A stretch of DNA of 64,000 nt, taken from positions 731,001 through 795,000 of the forward strand of contig JAHDVF020001510.1 in assembly GCA_022606425.2 (NCBI GenBank), given 5' to 3'. This DNA is from Lepidostoma basale. Taxonomy: Eukaryota > Arthropoda > Insecta > Trichoptera > Lepidostomatidae. The notes below the pieces were generated by a model. That model did not search any database. It was not told where the DNA came from and saw only the letters and a program-made list of their open reading frames with translations. This document shows, piece after piece, positions 1 through 11,262 of this stretch (positions are counted from its first letter, which is position 1; each line of letters begins with the position of its first letter). The position numbers and the translations under genes are program-made.

Positions 1-224
1 AGGGTCTATTATATAAATTTGCGTGCTTAAAGACAATTTGAACGTAAACTGTATTTATATGTATGATGTAATTTTAAATTACTATCGATTTTGCAAAGTA
101 TTAAGATTATTAAATTAATATACTTAAAACCATTAATTACATTTTATCATTGTTATATCAATTTCAGTTAAATGAGTTGATGAATAAACATGTATACGAG
201 TATATGTTTATACAACATTTTAAA
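1..224. other. AT-rich DNA, nothing recognised
   Basis: I see no gene, tail or terminal repeat here. Confidence 0.5.
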
Positions 225-622
225 TGTATACAAAATACTTGTAGACGAATTCTGGGTTTTACCCATTGCGAAGATGCAAATTGGGAACAGAATATGGTAG
301 TCGAGTTAACGTTATCTAGCAATACGTTAATGGCGGTAGCCTTTCACATTGCGTTAATAAAAATATATTCTGCTTACTGCTTAATCCAATCTTCATATAT
401 GGCGCTAGTGTGTAGATTGAAATATAACATGTGAAGTGTGGTGTTACATAGTAGCATATATACAACTTCCAAAAAATTGTCAGACATGGTGGTCGTAAGA
501 AGGGTGGAATGGGGAATGTTGTATTACATAAAGCGTGCGCTTAATCCAACCAATGACAGGTCATAAGTCCTGTAAACACCTCGACTACCATTTTCTGTTC
601 CCAATTTGCATCTTCGTTCAAA
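225..622 (+). repeat. interspersed repeat family X, copy 1
   Basis: It begins near AATACTTGTAGACGAATTCTGG and includes TGGCGCTAGTGTGTAGATTGA, GGAATGTTGTATTACATAAAG and CAATGACAGGTCATAAGTCC. The same ordered blocks recur at about 2975, 14362, 14891, 17036, 17561 and 54870. There is no coding capacity, so it is probably a non-autonomous DNA transposon. Confidence 0.6.
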
Positions 623-665
623 TATTTTTTTTGGTTATTTAATTAGTTCTCTCGACGTTAAAGGT

Positions 666-912
666 TTAACCACTTAATGCTTTTGAACGAGCAGTGCTCG
701 CGCGCGGCGCATGTATCGTATCGCGCCAACCCGAGCACTGCTCGCGCGTTTCGACTTGTTTGTGTTACATAAGGTAAACTAACAAACAGAGTTCGCCTCT
801 TTTTGGAACTGGACTATTTTTAAATTATATAAATTCTTTAATTAAAAAATAAAATCACCTGATATTTCTGATTCTATTTTCGTAAAAAAAAAACCGAGCA
901 TTAAGTGGTTAA
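666..912 (+). mobile_element. piggyBac-type MITE, TTAA-flanked, copy 1
   Basis: TTAA target duplications are at 666-669 and 909-912. The terminal inverted repeats are CCACTTAATGCT... and ...AGCATTAAGTGG. A GC-rich core (about 685-755) contains two GAGCA-STGCTCG palindromes. There is no transposase. The inverted second copy is at 45208..45456. Confidence 0.8.
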
Positions 913-1204
913 TATCTTCGAAACACGTCAAAAAATATACTCATCAGTGAAAAAAAATTGTTTTAATTTCATATACAACAAAAACAAACCATCACCTCGT
1001 TTCCTCGAAATTGTAGGCAGAGAGAATGGAACGCCACACTTCTCTATCCTGATATACCTCTCTAGATTTCTCCATATTCATACAGCTAGTCATACACGCA
1101 CGTTGATTCTTCCGTCTTCTAATATTGCCGACCTTTAAATGTTGTTATTTGAATTTTCACGGTAGAAGTTCATTGGAAATAATAAAAAAATTTCAACACA
1201 TATT

Positions 1205-1345
1205 TTGTTCTTAGGGTTACCCATAAGGGTTTCGACCGGTTTCAGCAGCTCGATGCCATCTTCTGGTCAGGAGATTAATCAGATTAACTTAAAGATGGCA
1301 GCGAGCTGTCAAAACAGGTCGAAATAATAACCCTGTGTGGAATTT
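1205..1345. repeat. fold-back hairpin element
   Basis: The left arm AGGGTTACCCATAAGGGTTT...AGCTCGATGCCATCTT pairs imperfectly with the right arm AAGATGGCAGCGAGCTGTC...AATAACCCT. It is similar in plan to other short fold-backs in this window. Confidence 0.5.
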
Positions 1346-1580
1346 AATTAAATATGTATAAAAATTGGATTAGTTTAATCATGCTACGTTTTCCTCGGTC
1401 TTTTTCGATTCGGCACCCCATTCACATCGTTAATGTATACTTTTTTAACCAATCAGTTTTTTAATTTTTTCATAAATTGTTTGTTTCATAACCATTAAGA
1501 AGCTCCGGCGGGGGCGAAACCAGTTAGTTTCACTAAAATAAAATGGTTTTTAAACAAATAAAAGTGTTTAATTTTTTTTT

Positions 1581-2000
1581 TAACTAACTAAACTAACTAA
1601 CTAACCATCACGCCGTATCAGGGGTAGGCAGAAAGAATGGACTGCCACACTTTTCTTTCCTGACATATTTCTCTCGCTTCCTCAACATTTATACATCGTG
1701 TCATGCACGCGCGTCGATTTCTCTGACTCCTCACATGGCCGACATTCAATATTTGATTTATTTGATCGTGCCACGTTTTCCTCGGTCTTCCTCTATTTCT
1801 GGTTCCATTTACATCATTAACATATAATTTTTTAACCATTCTTTCTTCATTCATTCTTTCCATATGTCCAAAGCATCTTAATGATCCTTTCATTATTCTG
1901 TTCATGACACCATCATTCGCACCGCATTCACTTCTTATATTTTCATTCGACACTCTATCATACACAGAGTATCCACACATACATTGTATCCACACATACA
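1581..2000 (-). mobile_element. non-LTR retrotransposon family A, 3' fragment with GTTA tail
   Basis: The minus strand encodes the conserved C-terminal stretch with LRCFGHMERMNEERMVKK, GRPRKTWHDQINQIL and WQSILSAYP. The 3' end reads CGGCGTGATGG followed by a (GTTA)n tail at 1581-1606. It is 5' truncated and is one of many family A copies here. Confidence 0.75.
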
Positions 2001-2062
2001 TTTTTCACATTGTATCCATACATACATTTTTTTTAATAGTGCCATAAAACAAATTAAGTGAT

Positions 2063-2266
2063 AAATACGAATGAAAACGTTATCTTTCTAGAAGTTTTAT
2101 TATATTTTATGGCGATGACAAGTTTCGCCCTTCTAAAGCATTATCAAATGTCTCCTATAATGCCGAGAGAACATTTGATAATGCTTTAGAAAGGCGAAAC
2201 ATGTCATCCCCATAAAATATAATAAAACTTCTAGAAAACTAACGTTTTCATTCGTATTAATCATTT
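2063..2266. mobile_element. fold-back element family F1, complete copy
   Basis: The arms AATGAAAACGTT..CTAGAAGTTTTATTATATTTTAT and their complement enclose a second inverted block (AAGCATTATCAAATGT). Half copies with the same arms occur near 7385, 18000, 22030-22560 and 53570-54350. Confidence 0.65.
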
Positions 2267-2340
2267 AATATGCAGTTACATCATTGTTCAAGAAATTATC
2301 AACAAATTAAGTGTTTCATATGAAAGTAATTAATTTTTAC

Positions 2341-2460
2341 ATTGATTAAGAGCTTAGGGTAGTCTATATGTTTTCATGATTCACGATCATGGACTCGTCG
2401 GTTCGATCCTAGCTACGTGAATCTGCATTACATCATGTCATTACACAATCAAAATAAAAA
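2341..2460 (+). repeat. possible tRNA-derived SINE remnant
   Basis: GGTTCGATCC at about 2400 resembles a pol III B box, but no good A box or tRNA cloverleaf is visible. The call is weak. Confidence 0.3.
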
Positions 2461-2974
2461 TAAAATAATAGGTAGCTAACAAAACAAACAAAAAATGCAG
2501 AGATTGTAAATTAAGGAAATGTGGTAACTAATCAAAAAGATGCGTGAATGATGTGATTACGTAAATATAAGAGTAGGTACTTGTAAATTATCCATAACAA
2601 TACGGATGTGTAGGTGAGATCAATTTAATACTTTTTTTTTTCAAATGTTAATGATGTTTGTAAAATTTACAATTATTTTTTTTAATAATGAAGAATTTTA
2701 AAACATTTTTTGTTATGTTCAAACACACAAACAAACCAGGAATCGTCTTTATTTACGATTAAAGCATTTTTAAAATTATTTCGGAAGTCGGAAATATTAA
2801 CGTGGAAATGTTTAATGTCAGTGAAAGACACTTGTATAGCCTTGATAGAGCATGGTCGAATATCATGATAATGCACAAACAAGGCAAAATTTGTCATCGC
2901 TGTAAACACTGAATAAGGCGTATTATTATTAGAGATATAATAATTGTATATTTAATTTGTTTTTTTGAATGGAT
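2461..2974. other. AT-rich DNA without recognised feature
   Basis: The short open frame on the minus strand at 2682..2909 has no recognisable domain. I treat the stretch as non-coding. Confidence 0.4.
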
Positions 2975-3350
2975 ACAAATTACTTGTAGACAAATACTGG
3001 ATTTTACCCATTGCGGGTTAATCATTTTTAAGGATTAATTGTATCTCAATAGAGACGAAGATAATCTTAATAATCTTAATAGATGGCGCTAGTGTAGATT
3101 GACCTAAAAAATGTGAAGTGTTTTTCATACAGTTACATATATACATCTTTCAACAATTTGTCGGCCGTAAAAAACGTGGTGGTCGTAAGAAGGGCAGAAT
3201 GGGGAATGTTGTTAACATAAAGTGATCGCTTAACCCAACCAATGAGAGGTCATAAGTCCTGTAAACGTCTCGACTACCATATTCTGTTTAAAAAAAAAAA
3301 CATTTACATCTTCGTCTCTATTGAGATACAATTAGTATATTTAATCCCTA
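2975..3350 (+). repeat. interspersed repeat family X, copy 2
   Basis: It starts TTACTTGTAGACAAATACTGG and contains the internal inverted pair ATTGTATCTCAATAGAGACG (about 3038) and CGTCTCTATTGAGATACAAT (about 3313). It is colinear with copy 1. Confidence 0.6.
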
Positions 3351-3364
3351 TCAATAGTATATCC

Positions 3365-3450
3365 TATCAAACAGCTAAAATGGCAGTGCATAATGGTGTT
3401 TTTGTACCGACGCTTATGTATGGAAGGAAAGCATGGAACTGGAAAATAAG
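3365..3450 (+). mobile_element. LINE family A internal fragment
   Basis: It encodes AKMAVHNGVFVPTLMYGRKAWNW, the block just upstream of the family A C-terminus (compare the minus strand at about 5230-5300). It is broken at both ends. Confidence 0.6.
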
Positions 3451-3689
3451 TTAACTGTTTCCTGTCTGGTGACATGTCCTGTCTATTTCCAATTCAGTTT
3501 GGCAAAACAATCCACGACATAGACAAGCTTTGTCCGGTGTCTGATTTCGGTATTGGGTATTTTGTCCCTTAGACCTACGCCAAGCATTTGTGTATCCATA
3601 CCTCGTTGTGGACATTGAAACTTGTGTATGATACTCCCAATGACTTATGATGATGTTGGTATATCAGATTTTATGAAATGCTGTCCATT

Positions 3690-4045
3690 GCCCGATGGGT
3701 CACTCACCCCAGGGACCCAGCCGCCAATGGAGAGGAATATGTTTAACATTAGTCTGCGAGACAGGAAGCCAAATGAATGGATCAAGGAATGATACGGACG
3801 TAGCGTGCAAAATAGCCTCGTTGAAGTGGAATTTGGCAGGTCATATAGCGAGGAAAATGGATGATCGGTGGACAAGACGCACTCTGGAGTGGCGACCGAG
3901 AACCGGCCATAGAAATCCTGGCACACCACAAGTTAGATGGTCTGATGAAATCAAGAGAGTGGCAGGAGGTCAATGGCACAGAGCGGCGAGAGATAGAGAG
4001 TTGTGGAAGTCGGGAAGGGAGGCCTATGTTTAGCACTGGACGAAT
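3690..4045 (+). mobile_element. LINE C-terminal fragment, family G
   Basis: The + strand encodes IASLKWNLAGHIARKMDDRWTR, TLEWRPRTGHRNPGTPQVRW and RDRELWKSGREAYV. This is the C-terminus typical of arthropod non-LTR reverse transcriptases. It is related to the fragment at 47090..47475. Confidence 0.7.
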
Positions 4046-4059
4046 AAAGGCTGATGATG

Positions 4060-4620
4060 ATGATGTAATGCTGGACGCTAGTAGTATTATATCGTGGTGT
4101 CGGGTTGTATTTGGAATCATTAGTTTCTGAATAAAAACGCATTGTTGCCTAACGCAGCAAGAGCTTCCGAAAGTGTCACGCTTTTTATAGCAATCTCGGG
4201 TCAAGAGTCCTCATTTTAGATAATTATGATGAAAGGTAGCAACTCTCGTTCGATGGCTTGAATGAACTAAGCCGTAAGTTCCCTTATACAAACGCGTAAG
4301 AAATAAATAAATATACACTTTCGTAAGAAGCCCTTCATTTGTGATGAAAGGCTACGAGCACGTGTTACGATGTTTGAATGTACAAGAATATCAGGGTATA
4401 TCAGAAATATATCAGGACAGAGCAGTTTATTATATTTTATTTATTTATTTAGACATACAATAGTAAAAATGTATTCCCATGAGTATAATACTTATGGGAC
4501 AAAATGACAATTAACATATTTAATAATTACATACAGATACACAACAATTGTAATACTTTCAGGATATATCACACACAGACTAAGAAACTTAGACATTTTA
4601 CGACATTTACAAAGTTACAA
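4060..4620. other. unassigned AT-rich DNA
   Basis: I see no coding domain or terminal repeat. A short TTTATTTATTTA run is present near 4435. Confidence 0.4.
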
Positions 4621-4626
4621 AACTTT

Positions 4627-4690
4627 CCATCCTCTCTGCCTAATCCTCCAGGAAACGGCGTGGTGGTTAGTTAGTTAGTTAGTTATTTAT
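4627..4690 (+). mobile_element. LINE family A solo 3' tail
   Basis: CTCTGCCTAATCC...GGAAACGGCGTGGTGG is followed by (TTAG)n. This is only the last about 60 nt of a family A copy. Confidence 0.65.
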
Positions 4691-4804
4691 GCCTTGGAAC
4701 GAAGTAGAATTTTTTTATGGAAACGGATTATTTGTTTTTGTTCATTATTTTGTTGATTTTAAAAATTACAGTTCTCATATATTGTTTCTTGAAGAATGAT
4801 TTAG

Positions 4805-5480
4805 AACTCTAACTAATTAACAAACTATTACGACGTTTCCCCAGAGAGGCAGAGAGGATGGACCGCCACACTGTTCTATCCTGACACAACTCTCGCGCTT
4901 CCTCAACATTCATACATTGTGTCATGCACGCGCGTCGATTTCTCTGACTCCTCACGTGGCCGACATTTAATATTTGATTTATTTGATCATGCCACGTTTT
5001 CCTCGGTCTTCCTCTATTTCTGGTTCCATTTAGATCGTTAACATATACTTTTTTTACCATTCTTTCTTCGTTCATTCTTTTCACATGTCCAAACCATCTT
5101 AATGATCCTTTCATTGTTTTGTTCATAACACCATCATTCGCACCGCATTCACTTCTTATATTTTCATTTGACACTCCATCATACACAGAGTATCCACACA
5201 TTCGTCTAATTTATTCTACTTTCCTTTTTCTTTTGCCAGTTCCATGCTTCGCTTCCATACATAAGGGTTGGCACAAGAACACCATTATGCACTGCCATCT
5301 TAGCTTTTTTGGATAGGCTTTTGTTTGCGATGACAACTTTAAGTGCACCATTCACTTTATTGCCTGCCCCAACCCTTCTTTCAATATCCCTCTCCACTCG
5401 CCCATCTCTTGTAAACATACTACCTAAATTCACGAGCTCATCTTCTTGCTCCAAATTTTCACCATTCGCGCTAATGTTGC
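4805..5480 (-). mobile_element. LINE family A, longest 3' fragment
   Basis: The minus strand reads from LVNLGSMFTRDGRVERDIERR through VGAGNKVNGALK, LVPTLMYGSEAWNW and SLRWFGHVKRMNEERMVKK to GRPRKTWHDQINQ and SILSA. It gives the family A consensus order, with frame breaks between about 5200 and 5230. Confidence 0.8.
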
Positions 5481-5825
5481 AGACGTTTTAATTCGTATTA
5501 TATAATATATCGATTTAATTAAATAAATAACCACGTAAAGACAGTAACTGGGCGTGCGCCAATTTGTAAATATGCAAAAAAATATAAAGTTATTATAGTT
5601 GAGTTACTTTCTTGTTCATTGCAATCGGTGTTGCCACTTTCAAATAGTCAGGCACAATAATAAAAGCATTGACTTTCTTTGACCCCTGTTACATCACACG
5701 ATGCTCTTAGGATGAGATTTGATCTCACGGCGAGTTAAGATGATACACCGTAACTTCAATATAGGCGTGTTGGATAATCTTATTAGAAAATTAATAGAAT
5801 GAACGGGACGTGTGAATTTTCACCT
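5481..5825. other. unassigned DNA
   Basis: No feature is recognised in this stretch. Confidence 0.4.
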
Positions 5826-6330
5826 CTCATCATCATCTTCCTAAGCTCGACAGCCCTGGGTGGGCCTTGGCTGAATCCAGGAGCTTCCTCCATTCTTGTC
5901 TGTTTGATGCCCCCATTCTCCAATTTCTCACTTGCAACACCGATGCATCCGTGTTGACACTGTCCATCCATCGCATTTTGGGCCTTCCTGGCCTTCTACG
6001 TCCCTGTGGTACTGAGAGCGTGAGGCGTTTTGTAGGGTTGTCGTCGTCCATTCTGATTATGTGACCAGCCCATCTCAGGCGCCCTACTTTGATGGATCTG
6101 ATCACATCGGGCTCTTTATAGATATCATATAGCTCTCGGTTATATCGACGACGCCAACCATTGTGGTCTCTCACTGGGCCATATATTGTCCTAAGAACCC
6201 TTCTTTCAAATGCTGCGATGGACCTTTCAGTGTGTTTTGTCATCACCCAGGTTTCAGAGGCATATGTGAGGACTGGTTTGATCAGGGTCTTGTACAAGAG
6301 TGTTTTTGTGGTTCTTCGCAGTAATTTGGT
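5825..6330 (-). mobile_element. LINE C-terminal fragment, family I
   Basis: A 154-codon open frame encodes TYASETWVMTKHTERSIAAFERR, VLRTIYGPVRDHNGW, GRLRWAGHIIRMDDDNPTKR and GRPKMRWMDSV. It is related to the + strand fragment at 33310 and is 5' truncated. Confidence 0.8.
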
Positions 6331-6649
6331 TCTTAATTTGAATTTTCACCTCTGTTCTCCGGATACTATTATTATTATTATTATTTTGTTGAAAATCTCC
6401 TTACATCATTACAGCGCAAGCCAAATTGATGTAAAGGGTGAAAAAAAAATATAAAAGGAAATATAAATAGAACCTTATGAACAGGAAAAGCTAGTTATTT
6501 GCTAACTGCCTTTATCATAAGGGTATTTACGAATTCGCCATAATTGCATCCAAACAGGTCATCACTTTTGCTACCTCATTTAATAGACGAATCGCTTTCA
6601 AGACTAGACAAATTTGGTAAAGGAATATTAGAAAAAAAAAAACAGATAA

Positions 6650-6840
6650 TAATCGGGTGGTGGTCTAGGGGATAGAACGCTTGGCTTCTGATCAAGGGGA
6701 CTTGGGTTCGAGCCTGGACACGACCAGATTCCTTCTTCATAATAATGAGCTGTTTTCTGCTCACATTGAAGATTGTAAAATAAATTCTAATATCATTGAT
6801 TTAAATCTTTGGTGTTAGTCTTTTAAAAAAAATAAAAAAA
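6650..6840 (+). mobile_element. tRNA-derived SINE family 2
   Basis: An A box-like TGGTCTAGGGG is at 6661-6671 and a B box-like GGTTCGAGCCT at 6705-6715. A non-tRNA body and an A-rich tail (6820-6850) follow. A minus-strand copy lies at 32035..32172. Confidence 0.7.
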
Positions 6841-6855
6841 AATAATAATAATATT

Positions 6856-7222
6856 TATATAGCCTATCCAAAAAAGCTAAGATGGCAGAGCATAATGGTA
6901 TTCTTGTGCCGACCCTTATGTATGGAAGTGTAGCATGGAACTTGCAAAAGAAGGATGAAAGTATAATAAATGCAGTAGAAATGAGATCTCTAAGACGAAT
7001 GTGTGGTAAATCTGTATATGAAAGAGTGTCAAATGCAAATAATTATAAGAAGTGAATGCGGTGCAAATGAAAGTATTATGAACAAAATAATGAATGGGTC
7101 ATTAAGATGGTTTGGACACGTGGAAAGAATGAGTGAAGACAGAATGGTGAAGAAGGTATATGTAAACGACGTGAATGGAGCTAGAAATAGAGGAAGACCG
7201 AGGAAAACGTTGAAGGTATTAT
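6856..7222 (+). mobile_element. LINE family A 3' fragment
   Basis: It encodes KMAEHNGILVPTLMYGSVAWN, SLRWFGHVERMSEDRMVKK and GARNRGRPRKT, with one frame break near 7030. It stops before the usual tail. Confidence 0.7.
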
Positions 7223-7379
7223 TTTAGAAAAATGTCAAGAATAATTCTCAGCAAAGGGGAAAAACATGATATATTTATTAAGTCATTTGACGATGTCTTA
7301 ATAACACGAAATTATTATTTAAAAAATAATATAATAATTAATAGTTCTAACTTTTAATTCCTATTTAATATTGAAAAAA

Positions 7380-7470
7380 ATATGTTTTCTAGAAGTTCTA
7401 TTATATTTTATAAGGGTGACATGCTGCCAAGAATTGCCAAGAAACAAATGATTTCATTAATATATAATAA
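7380..7470. mobile_element. fold-back family F1 half copy
   Basis: It contains TTCTAGAAGTTCTATTATAT and the following TTTTATAAGGGTGACATG block. The partner arm is missing. Confidence 0.4.
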
Positions 7471-7489
7471 TACATTCGATATGAAAGTT

Positions 7490-7745
7490 AAAACTAACTA
7501 ACCATCACTGAAGGGATAGGCAGAAATAATGGACTGACACACTTTTCTTTCCCGACATATTTCTCTCGCTTCCTCAAGATTCATACATCGTGTCATGCAC
7601 GCGCGTCGATTTCTCTGACTCCTCACATGGCCGACATTCAATATTTGATTTATTTGATCGTGCCACGTTTTCTTCAGTCTTCCTCTATTTCTAGTTCCAT
7701 TTACATCGTTAACATATAATTTTGTAACCATTCTTTCAGTTAACA
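7490..7745 (-). mobile_element. LINE family A 3' fragment
   Basis: The minus strand carries MVTKLYVNDVNGTRNRGR, HDQINQILNVGHVRSQ and a GTTA-type end (AACTAACTAACC at 7492). Confidence 0.7.
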
Positions 7746-7759
7746 TTATTGTAATATGT

Positions 7760-8500
7760 GTCATTTGTTTAATTTAATTAAATTTGAAACAAATAATCCA
7801 AAGATTCTGCTTTGCATCTACTGACCGGATAAAAAATGAATTCACTTTAGAATGTGATAAATGATTACGGTTTTTCGGGAAGATTATAAAATTTGAAGAA
7901 CCGTTACTAATAATTAGGCAATACATTTAATCTTGGAGCGATAAGAAGACATTAATTTAAAACAAAACAAAAAAAAGGAAATTATAACGAAACGACATTT
8001 TAAGCCCAAATCTTTGTGAAAGCCTTACTAAATACATATGAAATCTGTCATTTTTTCGTCATTGCGTAACAAGAGACGATGCATGCACGTACTTCAGAGG
8101 TTATGTCAGTTAAATCGATTGTTCACGGTTTACTTATAACACACAATAACGTACAGCGGAAGTCTAAAAGTTTACAGTCACAAGTCTTCATAATCTTGAG
8201 AGATTTCATATTTTTATACTTCTTATTGTGCTGTGTCATGTAAGCCACGTGACAAAATCAAGACTGTCTGACTGACAAGACAAGAGGGAACATATAATAT
8301 AACAAATCAATTAAATCTCAAATGGGAACACGAATCACTGATGAGCATTTGGAAAACTGTTTGCATGTAGCAACAACATCTATCGTTATCCACAGTCTCA
8401 CTAAAATTCATTATATTTGTTTATTTTTTATTATTGTATCTTCTTTTTATTATTATATCTTATATATTATTTTATTTTTTATTATTATATCTAATCAATT
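7760..8500. other. unassigned AT-rich DNA
   Basis: No domain is recognised. The end of this stretch is TTATTATT-rich. Confidence 0.4.
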
Positions 8501-8504
8501 CCTT

Positions 8505-9185
8505 CGTCGTGTCCCGACTAGATTACTGCAATGGTGTCTACGCCAACATCCCCAAACAGCAAACAAATAAACTCCAGTCTGCATTCAATGTAGCAGCAAG
8601 ACTGATAAGGGGTGTGCCAAAGAGTTGTCACATAACACAGCATCTTAAGGAGCTCCACTGGCTGAAATGTCCAGAAAGGATACAATACAAGCTCTGCTGG
8701 ACGGTCTATAGACCGTTATAAGGCGTTGCATGAAATGGCACCAGCTTATATATCTGAACTCTGGATCAACGAGAACCTGAATGCTAGACAGTCTACATTG
8801 CGATCAGCTAAGTCTTCTGCGATCGGTAGATTGACTGTGCCAAAACGCTGTCCAAGCACAAACTTTGGCGACCGAGCCTTTGCGGTAGCCGGCCCTTCAG
8901 CTTGGAACAATCTTTCAGCAGACCTTAAGTGCATTGAGAATCAATCAGAGTTTAGATCGAGACTCAAAACGCACCTTTTCAAATTATCATTTCCTGGCAG
9001 GAAGGGCTGATCGACTTCGTCAGGTGCAGCCCTCATACTAAATATGTTTATTATTTTTGTTATCATTATTATTATTATAATTATCTAGTTGATAAAACGG
9101 AGCATCTTTAACAGCGCCCTTGAGATGAGTAATTCATAAAAATGGCGCTCTATAAATTATCCAATTTATTATTATATTATTATCA
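8505..9185 (+). mobile_element. LINE of the L2/CR1-like group, 3' end
   Basis: It encodes VSRLDYCNGVYANIPKQQTNKLQ, AARLIRGVPKS, LHWLKCPERIQYKL, MAPAYISEL and AGPSAWNNLSADLK ending LKTHLFKLSF, with one frame shift near 8720. This is the well-known C-terminus of L2/Crack/Daphne-type reverse transcriptases. A 3' UTR with GCGCCCTTGAGATGAGTAAT and an ATT repeat tail follows. Confidence 0.85.
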
Positions 9186-9654
9186 TTTAAAAAACAATAT
9201 ACTCGTATTTCTTGTTTGCATTGAATAATAAAACAAATTTTGTTGTAAGGCACGGTAGGAAATCTTGATACTCTCCAAACTGTTTACGTTACCGACAATA
9301 AATAAAAATCTCAAAATTTCCGTAAAAACATTAGATAATTTAATGAAGTTTTTACAGTAACTTTTGGACTATGCTACGCGATTATGGCCGTTTCTCGTTA
9401 CGTTTTTTAGTGAAATCATTAGTGGATGCGAGTCATCTCGAGTAATAGTAAAAGTTGTATAACCGAAGATGCGCCGATTGCATTATGTTGAGTGAACATT
9501 TATATGGGTGTCAGATGAAATGCAACAGCCGGTCTGACGAGTGGAGAACAATTGCGGATAATTATAAATATGAATTAAGCCGATAATTAGAAGTCTACAC
9601 CTCGATAATAGCGTCTACTCCGTCTTATAAGCATGTCCACTAGCATTAATACTT
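9186..9654. other. unassigned DNA
   Basis: I see nothing recognisable here. Confidence 0.4.
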
Positions 9655-9910
9655 CTAACTAACTAACTAAATAACCATCACGCCGTCTCGCCGAAGGGGT
9701 AGGCAGAAAGAAGGGACTGCCAAACTTTTCTTTCCTGACATATTTCTCTTGCTTCCTCAACATTCATACATCATGCCATGCACGCATGTCGATTATTCCG
9801 ACTTCGAATGTGACCGCCTTTTAGTAATTGATTAATTTGGTCATGCCATGGTCGTCTTAGGCTTCTTTTTCCACTCACGCTGCTTGTGTACAACTTTTTA
9901 ACCTTTCTAC
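9655..9910 (-). mobile_element. LINE family A 3' fragment
   Basis: The (GTTA)n-type tail at 9655-9672 leads into the family 3' end and the VGQSEQ-like C-terminal region. The fragment is degenerate. Confidence 0.6.
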
Positions 9911-9921
9911 TCTCATCCATT

Positions 9922-10030
9922 CGTAGGCAGAGAGAATGGACTGCCACACTACTCTATCCTGGCACACCTCTCTAACTTCCTCCACATTCATATAGCGAGT
10001 CATACACGCACGTCGATTTTTCGTAAAGTT
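9922..10030 (-). mobile_element. LINE family A solo 3' piece
   Basis: It repeats the block encoding the final RRACMTRxMNVEE..WxSILSA region and abuts the previous copy. Confidence 0.5.
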
Positions 10031-10069
10031 CTAGCAGGCGAAGGAAAAAACAATGGTGGGGTTGGGAAG

Positions 10070-10770
10070 GACAACAACAACAACAAACCATCACGCCGTT
10101 TCTCTACAGGGGTAGGCAGAGAGAATGGACCGCCACACTACTGTATCCTGATATACCTCTTTAGCTTCCTCCACATTCATACAGCGAGTCCTACACGCAC
10201 GTCGATTCCTCCGGCTTCTAACATGACCAACCTTTAAAATTTTATTAATTTGGTCATGGCATGTTTTCCTCGGTCTACCTCGACTCCGTACTGCATTTAC
10301 ATCGTTAACGTATACTTTTCTAACCATTCTTTCTTCACCCATGCGCTCCATATGTCCGAACCAACGCAGCGATCCTTTCTTAATTTGGTTCATAATACCT
10401 TCTTTCGCTCTACATTCCTTTCTAATATCAGCATTTGAGATTCTGTCGTACATCGTTCTACTACACATACGTCTTAGAGACTTCATCTCTATCGCCTATT
10501 CTGCTCTCATCCTTCTTCTACCAGTTCCATGCTTCGCTTCCATACTCGTTGGGACCAGAACTTCGCTTTCATTGATAAATTCTTGTTTCCAAACTATTTT
10601 TAAAGCTCCATTCACTTTGTTACCCGCACCAACCCTTCTTTCAACGTCACTATTTGTTCGGCTATCCGTTTTGAACATGCTACCTAAATATACAAATTCC
10701 CTCAACTGTTCCAAGTTCTCTTCGTAATGTAAAAATGATCTAAAAAAGCTATTTGAATAAACAAATGAAA
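10070..10770 (-). mobile_element. LINE subfamily A', GTT-tailed
   Basis: The minus strand encodes MCSRTMYDRISNADIRKE, GSLRWFGHMERMGEERMVRK and GRPRKTCHDQINKILKVGH. Upstream it has VYLGSMFKTDSRTNSDVERR. The 3' end is CGGCGTGATGGTTTGTTGTTG, a (GTT)n tail instead of (GTTA)n. Confidence 0.8.
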
Positions 10771-10999
10771 GTGAATTTTGATTGAAACACCACGCATCTC
10801 TCTCGACCTTACCCATTTCTCACGCATCTGATTAGCATAATATACGGAATAGTGTTGGGAAGCAGTTATTTAAAAAGTGAAATCGATTTAACCGAAAGTT
10901 ATACTATAATTGAAACAGCAGTTTTAAGTCAAATAAAACAATTAATCAACCAGAATATCATATACATGTAACCTGGTTATATAAAATCAACCCATAGAA

Positions 11000-11165
11000 C
11001 AGGTCAGGACCTTCAAGTATCTAAGCATAGACCTGGTGGAAGGAGCTGTTCTGTGGGAAGAAATACAAGCCCAAGTAAACAAGGCAGCTGCAATCTCTGG
11101 CGCTCAAAATTCCACAATATGGAAAAACAAAGACATGGCCATTAAGGGTAAAGCAGGTGGTCTAC
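11000..11165 (+). mobile_element. LINE family B internal fragment
   Basis: It encodes LREEIQAQVNKAAAISGA-like residues followed by STIWKNKDMAIK. It is nearly identical to the longer copy at 52740..53300. Confidence 0.7.
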
Positions 11166-11186
11166 ACACTACAGAAAAAATCGACA

Positions 11187-11262
11187 AGGGTTCTCTTCTT
11201 CTCTCTGTGTCCTGTCAGGTCTCCCTAACGTTGACTATCACCAATTGATGACTTGGGGGAAA
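11187..11262 (-). mobile_element. LINE family C solo 3' tail
   Basis: On the minus strand it reads ATAGTCAACGTTAGGGAGAC, then CTGACAGGACAC and GAAGAAGAG. This matches the end of the copy at 55370..55680. Confidence 0.6.

Noticed and set aside
3782..4204. 140-codon minus-strand frame
   Set aside because: It is antisense to the LINE family G fragment and has no recognised domain.
6655..6730. second tRNA gene
   Set aside because: It is the tRNA-like head of SINE family 2, with a non-tRNA body and an A-rich tail, and has a minus-strand relative at 32035.
8322..8570. 82-codon frame upstream of the L2-like LINE
   Set aside because: AT-rich read-through into the LINE; it carries no domain before the SRLDYCN block.
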